Shown here: positions 13,164-24,052 of the stretch, one piece after another
Numbering within the stretch: the stretch's first letter is position 1
Layout of the letters: every line of letters starts with the position of its first letter
Origin: Candidatus Steffania adelgidicola
GTDB lineage: Bacteria; Pseudomonadota; Gammaproteobacteria; Enterobacterales; Enterobacteriaceae
Direction: 5' to 3'
DNA: 64,000 nucleotides
Assembly: GCF_020541225.1 (NCBI RefSeq)
Contig: NZ_CP045889.1
Coordinates: 62,001 to 126,000 of the forward strand
Position numbers and translations under genes: made by a program
The notes under the pieces: generated by a model
Database searches by the model: none
What the model saw: only the letters and a program-made list of their open reading frames with translations
What the model was told of the DNA's origin: nothing

Positions 13164-13976
13164 TCAGAGGTATAATGCTAGCAATTCATTTACGCTATGG
13201 CGCCTAAAAATATTACTGCTAATCGTTCGGCGAACTGTAACATGGTACAGTACTGCATTATCATACCATTTTCGGGTTAGTGCCGTATCGTGATTAGAGA
13301 TTAACACTGGTATACGACTTTCTCGAGCTAACTGATTTGCAAGGCGAGCTAGGTTCTCCTGTTCAGTTATATTAAAATTATTAGCATAGTATGCTGTAAA
13401 ATTAGCGGTAGCAGAGAGCGGTGTATAAGGTGGATCGCAGTATACTACTGAGCCCAGTACAGCGCGGGACAGCGTTTTCTGGTAGTGCTCGCACAGAAAT
13501 ATCGCCTGTCTAGCTTTTTCAGCAAACCGATAAAGTTCTCTTTCCGGAAAATATGGTTTTTTATATCGACCAAAAGGGACGTTAAACTTTCCATTTAAGT
13601 TATATCGGCAGAGGCCATTATAGCAATGCCGGTTAAGATAAAGAAATAGTACCGCCCGCCGATGAGCGTCAGTGCAAAAATTAAACTCATTGCGTAATAG
13701 GTAGTAAACTTCAGAAATATTGGCGTCTACAGCAAATAATTCACGTGTTTCACGGATAAAATTGTTTGGATGCGATTTTAAAATATTAAATAGGTTAATT
13801 AGATCACGATTGATATCAGCTAGAATATATCTTTCATAATCCGTATTGAGAAATACGGACGCTGCACCGACAAAAGGTTCTATTAGGCAATCGCCCGCTG
13901 GTAAATAACGGCGAATGTCTTCCATTAGTAAATATTTTCCACCGGCCCATTTTAAAAACGCACGGTTTTTTTTCAT
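13164..13976 (-). CDS. dam: DNA adenine methyltransferase (GATC-specific)
   Basis: Dam transfers a methyl group from S-adenosylmethionine to N6 of adenine in GATC. The methylation guides mismatch repair, SeqA-dependent initiation control and some promoters. From the ATG at 13976 the protein is 270 residues and starts MKKNRAFLKWAGGKY as in E. coli (278). An in-frame ATG at 13994 would add six residues, and neither start has a strong ribosome binding site. The SAM-binding FVGAASVF block is near residues 35-42. The catalytic DPPY motif is at 181-184, exactly the E. coli position. The C-terminus is about eight residues shorter than in E. coli. The upstream neighbour damX is missing. Retention of Dam in a shrinking genome is notable because many small endosymbionts lack it. 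Confidence 0.95.
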   Translation of the reverse strand: MKKNRAFLKWAGGKYLLMEDIRRYLPAGDCLIEPFVGAASVFLNTDYERYILADINRDLINLFNILKSHPNNFIRETRELFAVDANISEVYYLLRNEFNFCTDAHRRAVLFLYLNRHCYNGLCRYNLNGKFNVPFGRYKKPYFPERELYRFAEKARQAIFLCEHYQKTLSRAVLGSVVYCDPPYTPLSATANFTAYYANNFNITEQENLARLANQLARESRIPVLISNHDTALTRKWYDNAVLYHVTVRRTISSNIFRRHSVNELLALYL

Positions 13977-14470
13977 GCCTTTGTTACTTACCATACTCTT
14001 TGGAGCTGCGGATTTGATCCTGTTTAATATACTACTACTGCGCGATAGTGCTATTTTTAAAATAGCTCCAGGATTTAAATCCTTAAGTGAATGAATTTAT
14101 CACGCATAAAAAATTTTATTACATTTAATAATAGTATAGATCCATTTTGTTGACGATCACTAGATTCAATTTTGCTTGCAGTTTTTTATCCATTGATTGC
14201 CTCTTTGTCGATATTAAGCTCTATTGCTGTGCGCATTGGTAGGGGGTGGTAACGGTGTAGTCGATAACCATTTACACTCTTTAAATGAAGAGATGTACTG
14301 ATATCAGACTGAGTAATCTAACGGTAGATAGAAGAAAAACAGATCCCAACATTATTAATGTTGACTATCTCCGGCCCACTAATCTCATCGCTAGTAAGTC
14401 ATTCGATCAATATAATGGCGAAAAATGGTGCAGCCATTACGTTCTTTCCATGAATATAGAGTCAACCTTT
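13977..14470. other. Spacer replacing damX
   Basis: In E. coli damX separates aroB and dam. Here about 490 bp remain with no damX-like frame or SPOR-domain sequence recognisable on the operon strand. Deletion plus decay is the simplest reading. Confidence 0.65.
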
Positions 14471-15556
14471 TTAGACCTGGCAATCCTGAATTGATCTTAA
14501 TATTATATGATCAGGTATACCGCTTCGTACTTCAGCATAACCAAGTTTTACAGGTATCACCAATCTTTGTTGGTTGGCAATGACTTTTTTATCTCGCATC
14601 ATATGTGGTAGATAATCTTCCGGTGTCATTTCTATCGGACCTTTGACGGGTAACCCAGCGCGTACTAGCAAAGCGCTAATTCGTTTGACGTCTAGATCAT
14701 TACACTGTCTGAGTCGCCGAGCGGCATGTGTTGCCATCATCATCCCGGCTGCCACTGCTTCACCATGCAGCCATTTTCCGTAGCCCATGTGGGTTTCAAT
14801 GGCGTGACCATAGGTATGCCCTAGATTAAGTAGGGCCCGCTGACCTTGTTCTCGTTCGTCAATAGCTACTACGGCTGCTTTTAGTTCACAGCAGCGACGG
14901 ATGCAATAGGCCATCGCCTGCGATTCGACTGCCAGCAGTGCTTCAAGATTAGTTTCAAGCCATTCGAAGAATACTGCATCTAGAATAATACCGTATTTAA
15001 TAACTTCTGCTAAGCCCGAGGATAATTCCCGCCCCGGTAGTGTATTCAAACAGTTTAAATCGATTACTACTGAAGCGGGCTGATAGAAGGCACCAATCAT
15101 GTTTTTACCCAAAGGGTGATTAATGGCGGTTTTACCGCCCACGGCGGAATCAACTTGCGCGAGCAGTGTGGTAGGCACCTGGATAAAACGTACACCACGT
15201 TGATAGGTGGCGGCAGCAAATCCAGCTAAATCTCCGATGACACCGCCACCAAGTGCAATAATAGTGCTGTCACGACCATGGGGTTTCGTTAACAATGCAG
15301 TGAAAACCTGATTTAGTGCTTCAAGTGATTTATTTTGTTCTCCAGCGGGCAAAATTACTCGATCGATGTCTATACCACCTTTATTTAAGCGATTGTATAG
15401 GGAGTCCAGATATAGTGGTGCAAGATGGTCATTGGTTATGAGCATAGCCTTATCGCCACATGTTAATGGCCAAAAAGACACCAAATCATTAAGTAATCCG
15501 GGGGCGATGGTAATTGGGTAGCTTCGTTCCCCTAATGCAACGATAATCCTCTCCAT
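14471..15556 (-). CDS. aroB: 3-dehydroquinate synthase
   Basis: AroB converts DAHP to 3-dehydroquinate, the second step of the shikimate pathway, using NAD+ and a divalent metal. I start at 15556 (361 residues, [16 protein letters not shown]. coli 362). A GGAG motif lies seven bases before this ATG, whereas the in-frame ATG at 15568 would add four non-conserved residues. The NAD-binding [13 protein letters not shown] segment is near residues 101-113, followed by [17 protein letters not shown]. The metal ligands are the glutamate in GLAEVIKYG and the histidines of GHTYGHAIE and LHGEAV. It lies directly downstream of aroK with a 43-bp gap, and the two probably form one transcript. Confidence 0.97.
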   Translation of the reverse strand: MERIIVALGERSYPITIAPGLLNDLVSFWPLTCGDKAMLITNDHLAPLYLDSLYNRLNKGGIDIDRVILPAGEQNKSLEALNQVFTALLTKPHGRDSTIIALGGGVIGDLAGFAAATYQRGVRFIQVPTTLLAQVDSAVGGKTAINHPLGKNMIGAFYQPASVVIDLNCLNTLPGRELSSGLAEVIKYGIILDAVFFEWLETNLEALLAVESQAMAYCIRRCCELKAAVVAIDEREQGQRALLNLGHTYGHAIETHMGYGKWLHGEAVAAGMMMATHAARRLRQCNDLDVKRISALLVRAGLPVKGPIEMTPEDYLPHMMRDKKVIANQQRLVIPVKLGYAEVRSGIPDHIILRSIQDCQV

Positions 15557-15599
15557 GGGACGCTCCATGACCTTGTCGTTGGTATTTTGTTAACCTAGA

Positions 15600-16124
15600 T
15601 TAGTTGTTTTCTAGCATATTAATAATTTGGTTGGCAACAACTTTTGGACTGTATTCGTCGGTGCAGATAATCATATCAGCTATTTCTTCATAGAGAGAGT
15701 TACGTTCGCCAGCTAAAACTTCAAGTGTCTCGCGTGGAAGAACGTCTACTCCTTGTAAAAGCGGGCGTTTTTTATCCCGCTGTGTACGAGCCAGCTGTTT
15801 TTCGACAGTGGTTTTGAGATAAACAACTATGCCACGTGCGGAGAGACGATTACGTGTTTCACGTAATTTCACGGAACCACCGCCCGTGGCAAGAACGATC
15901 CCCTGTTTTTTAGTGATTTCATTAATAACTTTTTCTTCTCGATCGCGGAAACCATCTTCGCCTTCTAGGTCAAACACCCACCCAACATCAGCTCCGGTGC
16001 GTCTCTCAATCTCTTGATCCGAATCAAAAAACTCCATATTAAGTTGTTGAGCTAACTGGCGTCCAATTGTGCTTTTTCCTGCACCCATCGGCCCAACTAG
16101 AAAGATATTGCGTTTCTCTGCCAT
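15600..16124 (-). CDS. aroK: Shikimate kinase I
   Basis: AroK phosphorylates shikimate at the 3-hydroxyl with ATP. The product is 174 residues (E. coli AroK 173). The P-loop GPMGAGKS is at 11-18, shikimate-binding D34/D36 are in FFDSD, R60 is in FRDRE, and the GGG turn is at 81-83. The lid arginine is in KKRPLLQG near 120. It is the first gene of the surviving aroK-aroB-dam-rpe-trpS order. A GC-rich inverted repeat lies about 40-60 bp upstream of its start and may belong to the leader. The sequence is intact. Confidence 0.97.
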   Translation of the reverse strand: MAEKRNIFLVGPMGAGKSTIGRQLAQQLNMEFFDSDQEIERRTGADVGWVFDLEGEDGFRDREEKVINEITKKQGIVLATGGGSVKLRETRNRLSARGIVVYLKTTVEKQLARTQRDKKRPLLQGVDVLPRETLEVLAGERNSLYEEIADMIICTDEYSPKVVANQIINMLENN

Positions 16125-16161
16125 ATTTTTCGGTATTGCTAAGATTATTCGTTAATGACAA

Positions 16162-16190
16162 CCCGCCCCGCCAATCAAATTAGCGGCGGG
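16162..16190 (-). promoter_or_regulatory. GC-rich hairpin in the aroK leader
   Basis: A GC-rich island (CCCGCC at 16162-16167 or 16167-16172, and GGCGGG at 16185-16190) can form a 6-bp all-GC stem about 40 bp before the aroK ATG. It stands out against the AT-rich surroundings, which suggests selection or a relic of the ancestral leader or upstream terminator. Its function is not known. Confidence 0.35.
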
Positions 16191-19100
16191 ACCTAAACTG
16201 AAAATGTATTACTGTGATAGCTAATCGTTTTCATTTTAACAACATGATGTAGATTGAGAAGAGGATCTCATCTTCTATATACATTTTCATACTTACGCTT
16301 TTATCTCATTTATTGCAGAAAAACTAATGTCGAAACAAGGGATTTTAATTAAATGCCGATGTTTATATTGGTTTGATAAATATCATGTCGACTTTAGTGG
16401 AGTGGTATTGCCTATCATGATAATATCACTTTATTTTAAAATTAACTAACCTCGTTCAGGTTAATCATGTCACCAAAAGCCCATTTTTGGCTATAATTCA
16501 AGAATTAGATGGTAACTATCTCGATAAACCGGGTGATTTGGCAATCGGTTAAAGCTATGTTTATACTGTAAGGAGGATCGATAATATTGTTATCAATATA
16601 ATATGTTTAAAATAGTATCATGCAAGATACTAATATATAAGTCAGGTTTCTGATACGGATTGGATTAATAACAAAATGTGTAAATGATTATAGTATACTT
16701 ATCCTCATTTGGTTTAAGGGGCACAAGAATCCATTCTTGACATATTGGGTAGGCAGATTAAAATATTAGTTCGCTCTTTTTATAAAGAGCGGACACTTCA
16801 CATTGAAAAAATATTATGGTTCCTATTTTTAATAGTCCCAAATCTAGCTGCGTGACGATTTTTTGTAAAGTACAATAGTGTTTTACTCCTCAATTCTAAT
16901 GGAAGCAATACCTGATTGTAGAGGTAAAGAGAACTGTATTCTGTGATCTCAAGTTTTTTATCAGAATAGAAAAAGTGGTTTTCAATTATCTTTTCTGTAA
17001 AGATTATTAAATCCAAGAGTATATTATGAATTTGCAATATCGGGGATTCTGATAAGGTTAAGATAACGATTTACATCAGATTATATACATAATAATTCGA
17101 ACAAGAGTACGTATTGGTGAGGATGTTTCAAGCAGCATCGAGAGAGTCTGTAAATTTCTTTTTGTTGTTTATCTCTCAATGGGTGTATTGATATACACAA
17201 TGTTCAATTAAGATTGAACCAGCATTGTCGAATTGGTTATGGTTTGAGTTTTGTAGATATTGGATGTGTCTTTTCTGTGACAGTTTTTATTTTCATATCT
17301 AGATGACTAGGCTTGTAATTTTTTATCAGGTTATATCATTGTTTTTGTATTTTAATTGATATCATTTTACTTCCATTAATGCGTTTCTATGTAAATAATA
17401 TGTTTATCTTAACTCAGGTGATGATAAATTTTGGAAATTCAGGAATCACAAGCACTTTTATGGAAAATAAATAGATATATGTTGTATGGAAAAATAAGCA
17501 TGGTTTTCATAAATAAAGAATGGAATTCTTTGTAAAAAATCGAGCATGCGGGGATGATGAGAAAAAATAGCTGTTAACGTCGGGCTTTTTATTAATAAAT
17601 TCTCAATATAGGATTTTAAGAATACATAATGACAATAAAGGTCACTCGTTACTGGCCGTATTGTCCCTTTTAATCTTGGAAGTGGTTATTTCATAGGTTA
17701 TAGAAACAACATCATAATATAACTAAGTGGTGTAGTATTAATTGTTTTTGAAACCAAAAATTCCTCTATATTGCAAGATGCACCTCTTTGTTTATATTGT
17801 CTTTTATTTAATTGTCCTTAGGTGTTTTATGAAGATGTAGGCTATTACTTTATTTATATATTTATTTTATTTTTTCAGAAAAATGGACTGATACTTCCCA
17901 CTAATAATGCTCTCTCCAAGAGAGTATATGGCAGTAAACTTTTATAAGCATCCCATCCATAGTGATATAAAATCGGTGGTCTTCCTATTATAAATAGGCT
18001 CATTTTTTGATACTTTTTTGATATAGATTTGATTGTTTTTTATTTTGTTATCTTTAACAAGATGCGGAATTTTGATAAATAAGAAACATAGTAATCTTGT
18101 TGGTTGTATGTTTTTTATAAAACATGTTTTCATATAACATGGAACAATCTATTTTCAGTTCAGATGCACTGATTAAAAGAAACCTGCTTATCTATAAAAA
18201 ATTAAGCAATAAGGATTTGTATAATAACTCCAAATCTAATTAGTAATCGTGTACATTTCAGTGTATGACAAACCTCACACTGGATTACACTCAAAATATT
18301 TTTTTAAATATAATTTTTCTTTTAAAATAAAACTTAATACTCTATATTTAGATTATATTTACTCGCGAGATTAAACGATAAAATCTAATTGTTTTAAATA
18401 TGATGATGTGTTTTTTATAATGTGAGTTTTTTCGACAATCTCACCTGTTTTAGATATTATATTGGTTTGTCTACGATAAAAGCAACATGTATTAAAATTA
18501 GATTTCTCGATGCTTATTAAAGCAAGAGGTGTGGAAATTGAATTTGTATAAAAAGAGAAATATTAAACTTTAAGCTTAAGTCGTTTATAATATGCACTGT
18601 TTTCTTAAAAATTTTTAAAAACTTTTCGAGGTTGTTTTGTACTATATAGAAGTGAAAAATAAATAGATTTTAATCTATCTTTAATGGGATGAAAATACTC
18701 GAATATATAGAAAGATATATGTATTTCCTAAAATAGGATTCTTAATATTAAAGAAGGTCGCATATTAGATAGTGCATATCAAGGTATGAATTATTTTTAG
18801 TAAGATGATGAATGTAAAATTTCCTACAAAATAGTTTTATCTTTATAAGTAATTGAATATGATTATTCCAAAATATACATAAATCCGAAAATAGATTATT
18901 TTCGTTAATGCAAGGAGTAAGATACTATATCTTTTAATGAAAAATGGAACAAGATTATATATAGATTATTTAATCGAAATGATTCTTGAATAATAGCATA
19001 TTTTTAAAATCATAGAAAATACATGAATAAGATTTATGCATGGTATGTGCATTCCTAACATTGGATAACATAAAAGATGTTTTTAACCTAGGCAAGCATT

Positions 19101-19208
19101 TTTCTCCCGAAGAGACATTAGCTTTTTTGTGATCCACCTGGGTGATATACGTCATCCTGCTTTAGGGCAGGATAACGGTAAGAATTATTGAGTGATGACG
19201 GAGAGGCT
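16191..19208. other. 3.0-kb gene-free region
   Basis: The sequence upstream of aroK holds hofQ and mrcA in E. coli. I see no frame or motif from either. The ORFs at 16798-17037, 17942-18133 and 18970-19155 have low-complexity, AT-driven composition and no ribosome binding sites. I find nothing to annotate beyond AT-rich spacer. Confidence 0.65.
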
Positions 19209-20591
19209 TTACCCGGCAGGTTTGGAGTTAGAGGAGTTTTTTAAATCTTTTAGAAATGATTGACGCCAATGCAAAATGTCATTTTTTTTGATTACCGCGA
19301 TCATTTCTTGATGTCTTTGCTTACGCTCTTTTAGAGGCATAGTGAGAGCTTTATCTAAAGCGGCGGCAACGCCATCACGGTCATAAGGATTGACTAATAG
19401 AGCAGATTTCAACTCGTTGGCCGCACCGGCAAAACGAGAGAGAATTAGTACGCCAGGATCATTGGGATTCTGTGAGGCGACATACTCTTTGGCGACTAAA
19501 TTCATCCCGTCTCGTAGTGGCGTTACTAATCCTACCTCACAATGCCGAAAGATCTTCATGAGCAAGCTGCGTTCATAATGTTGATTAAGATAAAACAGTG
19601 GTGTCCATTCTAATGTAGAAAAGTGGCCATTAATACGACCTGCTTCCGTTTCTAATTCATGCCTTATATCTTGGTATGCCTGTACATCACCCCGTGATGT
19701 GGGTGCAATCTGAAAATAACGAATATTTCCTCGATGCTGCGGATAATTCTCTAGTAGAATCTCATATGCTTGAAAACGTTCCGGTAACCCTTTGGAATAA
19801 TCAAGACGATCAACGCTAATAATTAGTTGGCCGTTCATTTTATTTCGCAAATGGGCAAGTTTAGGTGGTAAGAGCCCCTCTGCAAGCTCCCGGATACTAT
19901 CCGGCTCAACGCCAATAGGATAAACCCGTGCTATTGATGTTTTATCATCGATTGTAATGCCATCATTATCTAGTTCTTTTACAGTTGTGACTAAGGCTAG
20001 ATTTTCAATAAATGCTTGTCGATCGCTTTCTGTTTGAAAACCTAACAAGTCATATTCACAGAGTTTCTTCAACAGGTCTTTACGGGGAGGTAATGCATTA
20101 AAGATTTCCGAAGTGGGAAAGGGAATATGCAGAAAGAAACCAATACGGTTTGTCATGCCTAATTTACGGCAAGAAGCGGCAAATGGTAGTAAATGATAAT
20201 CGTGTATCCACAGTATATCGTCTTTATCTACCAGAGGATTGAGACGTCCTGCTAGCATGTCATTGACACGACAATACCCATCATAATCTTCACGTTGGTA
20301 TTGTACTAAATCAAGACGGTAATGAAAGGCGGGCCAGATAACAGTATTGGAAAAATTGAGATAATATTGATTATATTCGTGTTGCTTTAAAGTAAATGAA
20401 GCAAAGGTTATATTGTCTTTCTGATTTTTTTCGAGAGGTTCATCTTCTTCACTGATTTTTCCATTCCAGCCAAACCATAAACCACCCTGATCTTTAAGCG
20501 AATCTCTTATGGCAACGGCTAGACCACCAGCACTTTCTTTTTTACTTTCAAAGGATGCTATTCGATTTGATACTACCACTAGGTGATTCAT
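19209..20591 (-). CDS. otsA: Trehalose-6-phosphate synthase
   Basis: OtsA transfers glucose from UDP-glucose to glucose 6-phosphate to make trehalose 6-phosphate. It is a GT20 retaining enzyme of the cytoplasm. The product is 460 residues (E. coli 474), with the shortfall at the variable C-terminus. Recognisable ligand-binding segments are VVSNRIA at the N-terminus, the GWNGKI loop near 41, SNTVIWPAFHYRLD near 80-93, WIHDYHLLPFA near 128, RLDYSKGLPERF near 263, and PLRDGMNLVAKEY near 358. Its start overlaps the end of otsB by 4 bp, which implies translational coupling. OtsBA normally makes the osmoprotectant trehalose under osmotic, cold or stationary-phase stress. Retention in a reduced genome is unusual. 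Confidence 0.96.
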   Translation of the reverse strand: MNHLVVVSNRIASFESKKESAGGLAVAIRDSLKDQGGLWFGWNGKISEEDEPLEKNQKDNITFASFTLKQHEYNQYYLNFSNTVIWPAFHYRLDLVQYQREDYDGYCRVNDMLAGRLNPLVDKDDILWIHDYHLLPFAASCRKLGMTNRIGFFLHIPFPTSEIFNALPPRKDLLKKLCEYDLLGFQTESDRQAFIENLALVTTVKELDNDGITIDDKTSIARVYPIGVEPDSIRELAEGLLPPKLAHLRNKMNGQLIISVDRLDYSKGLPERFQAYEILLENYPQHRGNIRYFQIAPTSRGDVQAYQDIRHELETEAGRINGHFSTLEWTPLFYLNQHYERSLLMKIFRHCEVGLVTPLRDGMNLVAKEYVASQNPNDPGVLILSRFAGAANELKSALLVNPYDRDGVAAALDKALTMPLKERKQRHQEMIAVIKKNDILHWRQSFLKDLKNSSNSKPAG

Positions 20592-21376
20592 ACAACCTCC
20601 AGAACCGAGTGTTTTGTTTTAATAAAATGTTTTTTATGTTGTTTAGCTATACTGAGTATCCACTTGTGTACATGCTCTACATCATTTAAATGATAGCGGG
20701 CAACTGTATTGCCAGGTCCGACTTTAATTGTAATTCCTTGTAATCTATTAATTTCTTTAAAACCGGCTTCGTCGGTAAGATCATCGCCAATGAATAACGG
20801 TATCCGCCCGATAAAGGGTGTTTCTTGCATAAAATTCGATATTGCCACACCTTTATTAACGCTAGCAGGCTTAAGTTCCACCACGTATTTACCGAGTTGT
20901 AATGCTAATTCTGGATACCGTTTTACTTGTTCTTCTGCTATCGCCAACATTTGTTTGTGATAGTTTTTCCCCTGACGATAATGTAAAGCAAATGCCTCTC
21001 CTTTATCTTCCATATGGCAACCACTGAATACTGAAACAGATTTTTTAAGTTCTTGTCTTAAAACTGTTTTTATATTCATTGGTAATATCACATAATGTAA
21101 TTTTCCCTGTGCATCTCGTCGTTCTGCACCATGAATTCCAGCGACAGGTCCACACAGGGGTGCGCTTAGATTATCTAGTTCGACGATGGGTCTCCCTGAG
21201 ATCAGTGCTAATGCACCATTAGTGATCACGGAAAGTGTGCAAAGAGCTTGTTTGATATCTTTAGGTATCATTACCCATTCAGGCCGCATTTTAATTTTAG
21301 CAAGCGTTCCGTCCACGTCAAAAAAACAAGCAGTATTCGTCAAGAGGATAGGAGGTATTGAACAATTTTGAGTCAT
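20588..21376 (-). CDS. otsB: Trehalose-6-phosphate phosphatase
   Basis: OtsB dephosphorylates trehalose 6-phosphate to trehalose. The product is 262 residues (E. coli 266) and belongs to the HAD superfamily. Motif I is FFDVDGTLA with nucleophile Asp20 and acid/base Asp22. Motif II is the SGRP serine, and motif IV is FIGDDLTDE near residue 195. HGAERRD in the cap region is also typical. It is the promoter-proximal gene of the otsBA pair. No sigma-S-type promoter could be assigned in the AT-rich upstream DNA. The gene is intact. Confidence 0.95.
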   Translation of the reverse strand: MTQNCSIPPILLTNTACFFDVDGTLAKIKMRPEWVMIPKDIKQALCTLSVITNGALALISGRPIVELDNLSAPLCGPVAGIHGAERRDAQGKLHYVILPMNIKTVLRQELKKSVSVFSGCHMEDKGEAFALHYRQGKNYHKQMLAIAEEQVKRYPELALQLGKYVVELKPASVNKGVAISNFMQETPFIGRIPLFIGDDLTDEAGFKEINRLQGITIKVGPGNTVARYHLNDVEHVHKWILSIAKQHKKHFIKTKHSVLEVV

Positions 21377-23509
21377 GTATTTTTATCCTTGTTCATTATT
21401 TTTTATTTTATCGAAAAGATAGTGTCCTTTTTTTTAATCAATTATGTGTAACTGTGTACTTATTTTTATAGACTGTAGTAATGTTTTATAGTCTTTGTTA
21501 AGGTCGAGTAATTAGATAGATTTTATATCGTTAACAACACTCTGATGGTGAAGATTAATGTTGTCAGTCTTAATTGACATGAAATAGGTTGAGCGTAATA
21601 TCATGTCAATGCGAAATCGGGCGATCAACATTACATCTATCAGCAATATGTAAAACGTTTTAACATCGTTTCTGCTATTAGGGGGGTTAAGTAGTAGGAA
21701 CACGCTAAACTAGCGTGTATATGATAATAAATTGCTTTAGGTATAGAGATGTCGCATCTGTATTAGTATTATCTTAAACTATTATTTTGATTCATTGAAA
21801 TTACTTTCTTTCGAAAAAGAATTATGTAATTGTTTTAAACAATTCACGTTTTACTGTGTGGGAATTTTTATGGACGGTAACTTGAGTTTTATTCTCTATT
21901 CATGATTGGGGTAATTTTTGATTTCAGAATTTAATATATCGATTCAGTGTAATATTGAAAATTTGAGTAGAACATACATGGTAGTTGTCTACCAAATGAC
22001 ATTTTACATACCGATTCGATGATTTAGGTATATGGTTTCTCAGCGAACATGATAATTTCTTTAATATTTTTCCTATCATAACACTATGAATTTTTTTTAT
22101 TCATGTTTTCCCTTTTATTCATGTGACTACTGAAAATATACTTGAGGATAGAAAATCATGATAATATACATTGATGGTTAGGTTATAATCATTCTTGAAA
22201 TTAGTATGGCAATTCAAAAAAGTCACAACTAAATATATAGTGTAAGTGGCGTTTTAGGGTATCTAATCGTAATTCTTGATTAAGAGAACTCGATCATGCT
22301 ACTGGGGATTAGAGTTGTAAAATCGAGTTTTTTATGGACGGAATTGTACTTCCATACAAAGCGGTGTGATAATATATTTGAATTTTTTCTTTTTTTAGAT
22401 GATTGTTCTACTGTGTTCTTATGCGAAACATTTGATACCTAGATATATTTCGATTAAGCTCTCAATACTATTCTCTTTGAGAATAGATATGATAGTAAGG
22501 AAAATGGATTTAGTGACACTGTTAATTGAAAAAGTTAAAGAATAAAGCATTAAAATACTATGTTATAACGATTCACATCTGAACTTTTTATGATGTTTTA
22601 AAAATAAAAAATAACGCAAATCCTAGGTAATCCATGATCTGGTATTTACAATTATAATATCTATACACTAAACTAATATAGTTTTTAGACTCTCTGAGAG
22701 AAGATATAGATATGATATAAGTGGTTTAACATCCTTTTTATAGCGCTTAATTTATAGTATTTTTTTGGTTTATGGTTGGTTGTATTTATAATAAATCATA
22801 TAACTCAGCCCCACGATAAAAACGAATGTTTTTTTATAAAAACAATGTTTATTGCTTCATAAGGTATACTTATGAATATTGAAGCAATATCTGTAACCTA
22901 CAGTAGGTTTTTCAAGCATGATTCTTTATCACCATCCTCAAGAGATGTATTGTACAGTACGGAAGCCTTGGTCAGGCTATATGGTTTTATTAAAATTAAA
23001 CTTCTTCGCTATAATATTTTTTATTTTCAGTATCAAAGAATTTGAGGGTGACTATCAATTTCAAAGAATTAATAATAAATTTATGAGGTTTTATAAAACA
23101 ATTTTCATCCGGGAAAATATTTTCCCTCTAGATGAGTAGAGCGATTTTTTTAAGATATTGCTAATTGTTTATCTGAGTTCTATCAGAGGATACATTTAGT
23201 TCAGGCTCATCTTTTTTCTTGAGATGTAGTAGATTCTTTAAAATATATGTGATGCATGCAACGTAACGTAGCCTCAGTGGACACAAAGAACTCTATCATC
23301 TTTTAAAAATACTCATGTCTCGATAAGATTGCTTACACATTACTTTTATTTAGTTTTAAAATGTTTTATATGAAGTATACGATGTCAGACTAATATAGTC
23401 TTAACTATATTTATTGACATAATGGTATCAATGCCAATAAAGTATCACTAAAGAGTTAAAATTTTTTATTCGTTATAGATTTTTTCATATATCACGCTTC
23501 ATGAGAATA
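21377..23509. other. 2.1-kb spacer between otsB and rmlC
   Basis: The region contains no recognisable gene. The ORF at 22918-23139 (73 codons) has no clear ribosome binding site or similarity. Promoters for the divergent otsB and rmlC genes should lie at its two ends but cannot be fixed by eye. Confidence 0.6.
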
Positions 23510-24052
23510 ATGAAAGTTATTAATAGTAAAATTAGTGATGTAAAGATTATTCATCCAAGAATATTTAGTGATTTTCGAGGTTTTTTTTTTGAAACGTTTA
23601 CAAAAAAACGTTACAAAGAGATGCTCAATATAGATCTGGATTTCGTTCAAGATAATTATTCTCGGTCATCTCGTGGAGTATTACGTGGATTGCATTTTCA
23701 GAAAACAAATCCGCAGGGTAAACTTGTTCGTGTAGTGCGTGGTGCCGTGTTTGATGTTGTCGTGGATATTCGTCTTGGTTCATCAACTTATGGTATTTGG
23801 GAAGGAGGGATCCTGTCTGAAGAAAATAAAATCCAATTTTGGATACCGCCTGGTTTGGCGCATGGTTTTATAGTATTGTCTCCTTTAGCTGATTTTGAAT
23901 ATAAATGTACAGATTATTATCAGCCTGCATACGAAGATTGTTTGCTGTGGAACGATCCAGAAGTTGGTGTTAATTGGCCGTCTTATATCAATAATCCGAT
24001 ACTTTCAGAAAAAGATAAGCGTGGAAAGCTCTTGAAAGAAATACATCCATAA
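23510..24052 (+). CDS. rmlC: dTDP-4-dehydrorhamnose 3,5-epimerase
   Basis: RmlC (RfbC) epimerises dTDP-4-keto-6-deoxyglucose at C3 and C5 during dTDP-L-rhamnose synthesis for O-antigen or other glycans. From the ATG at 23510 it has 180 residues; an in-frame ATG at 23501 would add three. The cupin fold is indicated by RIFSDFRGFFFETF, the catalytic His62 in RGVLRGLHFQ, VVDIRLGSSTYG, and the PPGLAHGF and KCTDYYQP segments with the catalytic tyrosine. The pathway partners rmlA, rmlB and rmlD are not in this window. It is therefore an orphan here, and it is far (33 kb) from the other glycan genes. It appears intact. Confidence 0.93.
   Translation: MKVINSKISDVKIIHPRIFSDFRGFFFETFTKKRYKEMLNIDLDFVQDNYSRSSRGVLRGLHFQKTNPQGKLVRVVRGAVFDVVVDIRLGSSTYGIWEGGILSEENKIQFWIPPGLAHGFIVLSPLADFEYKCTDYYQPAYEDCLLWNDPEVGVNWPSYINNPILSEKDKRGKLLKEIHP

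Noticed and set aside
22918-23139. 73-codon ORF upstream of rmlC
   Set aside because: Hydrophobic middle but no plausible family or ribosome binding site; similar ORFs occur by chance throughout the spacers.
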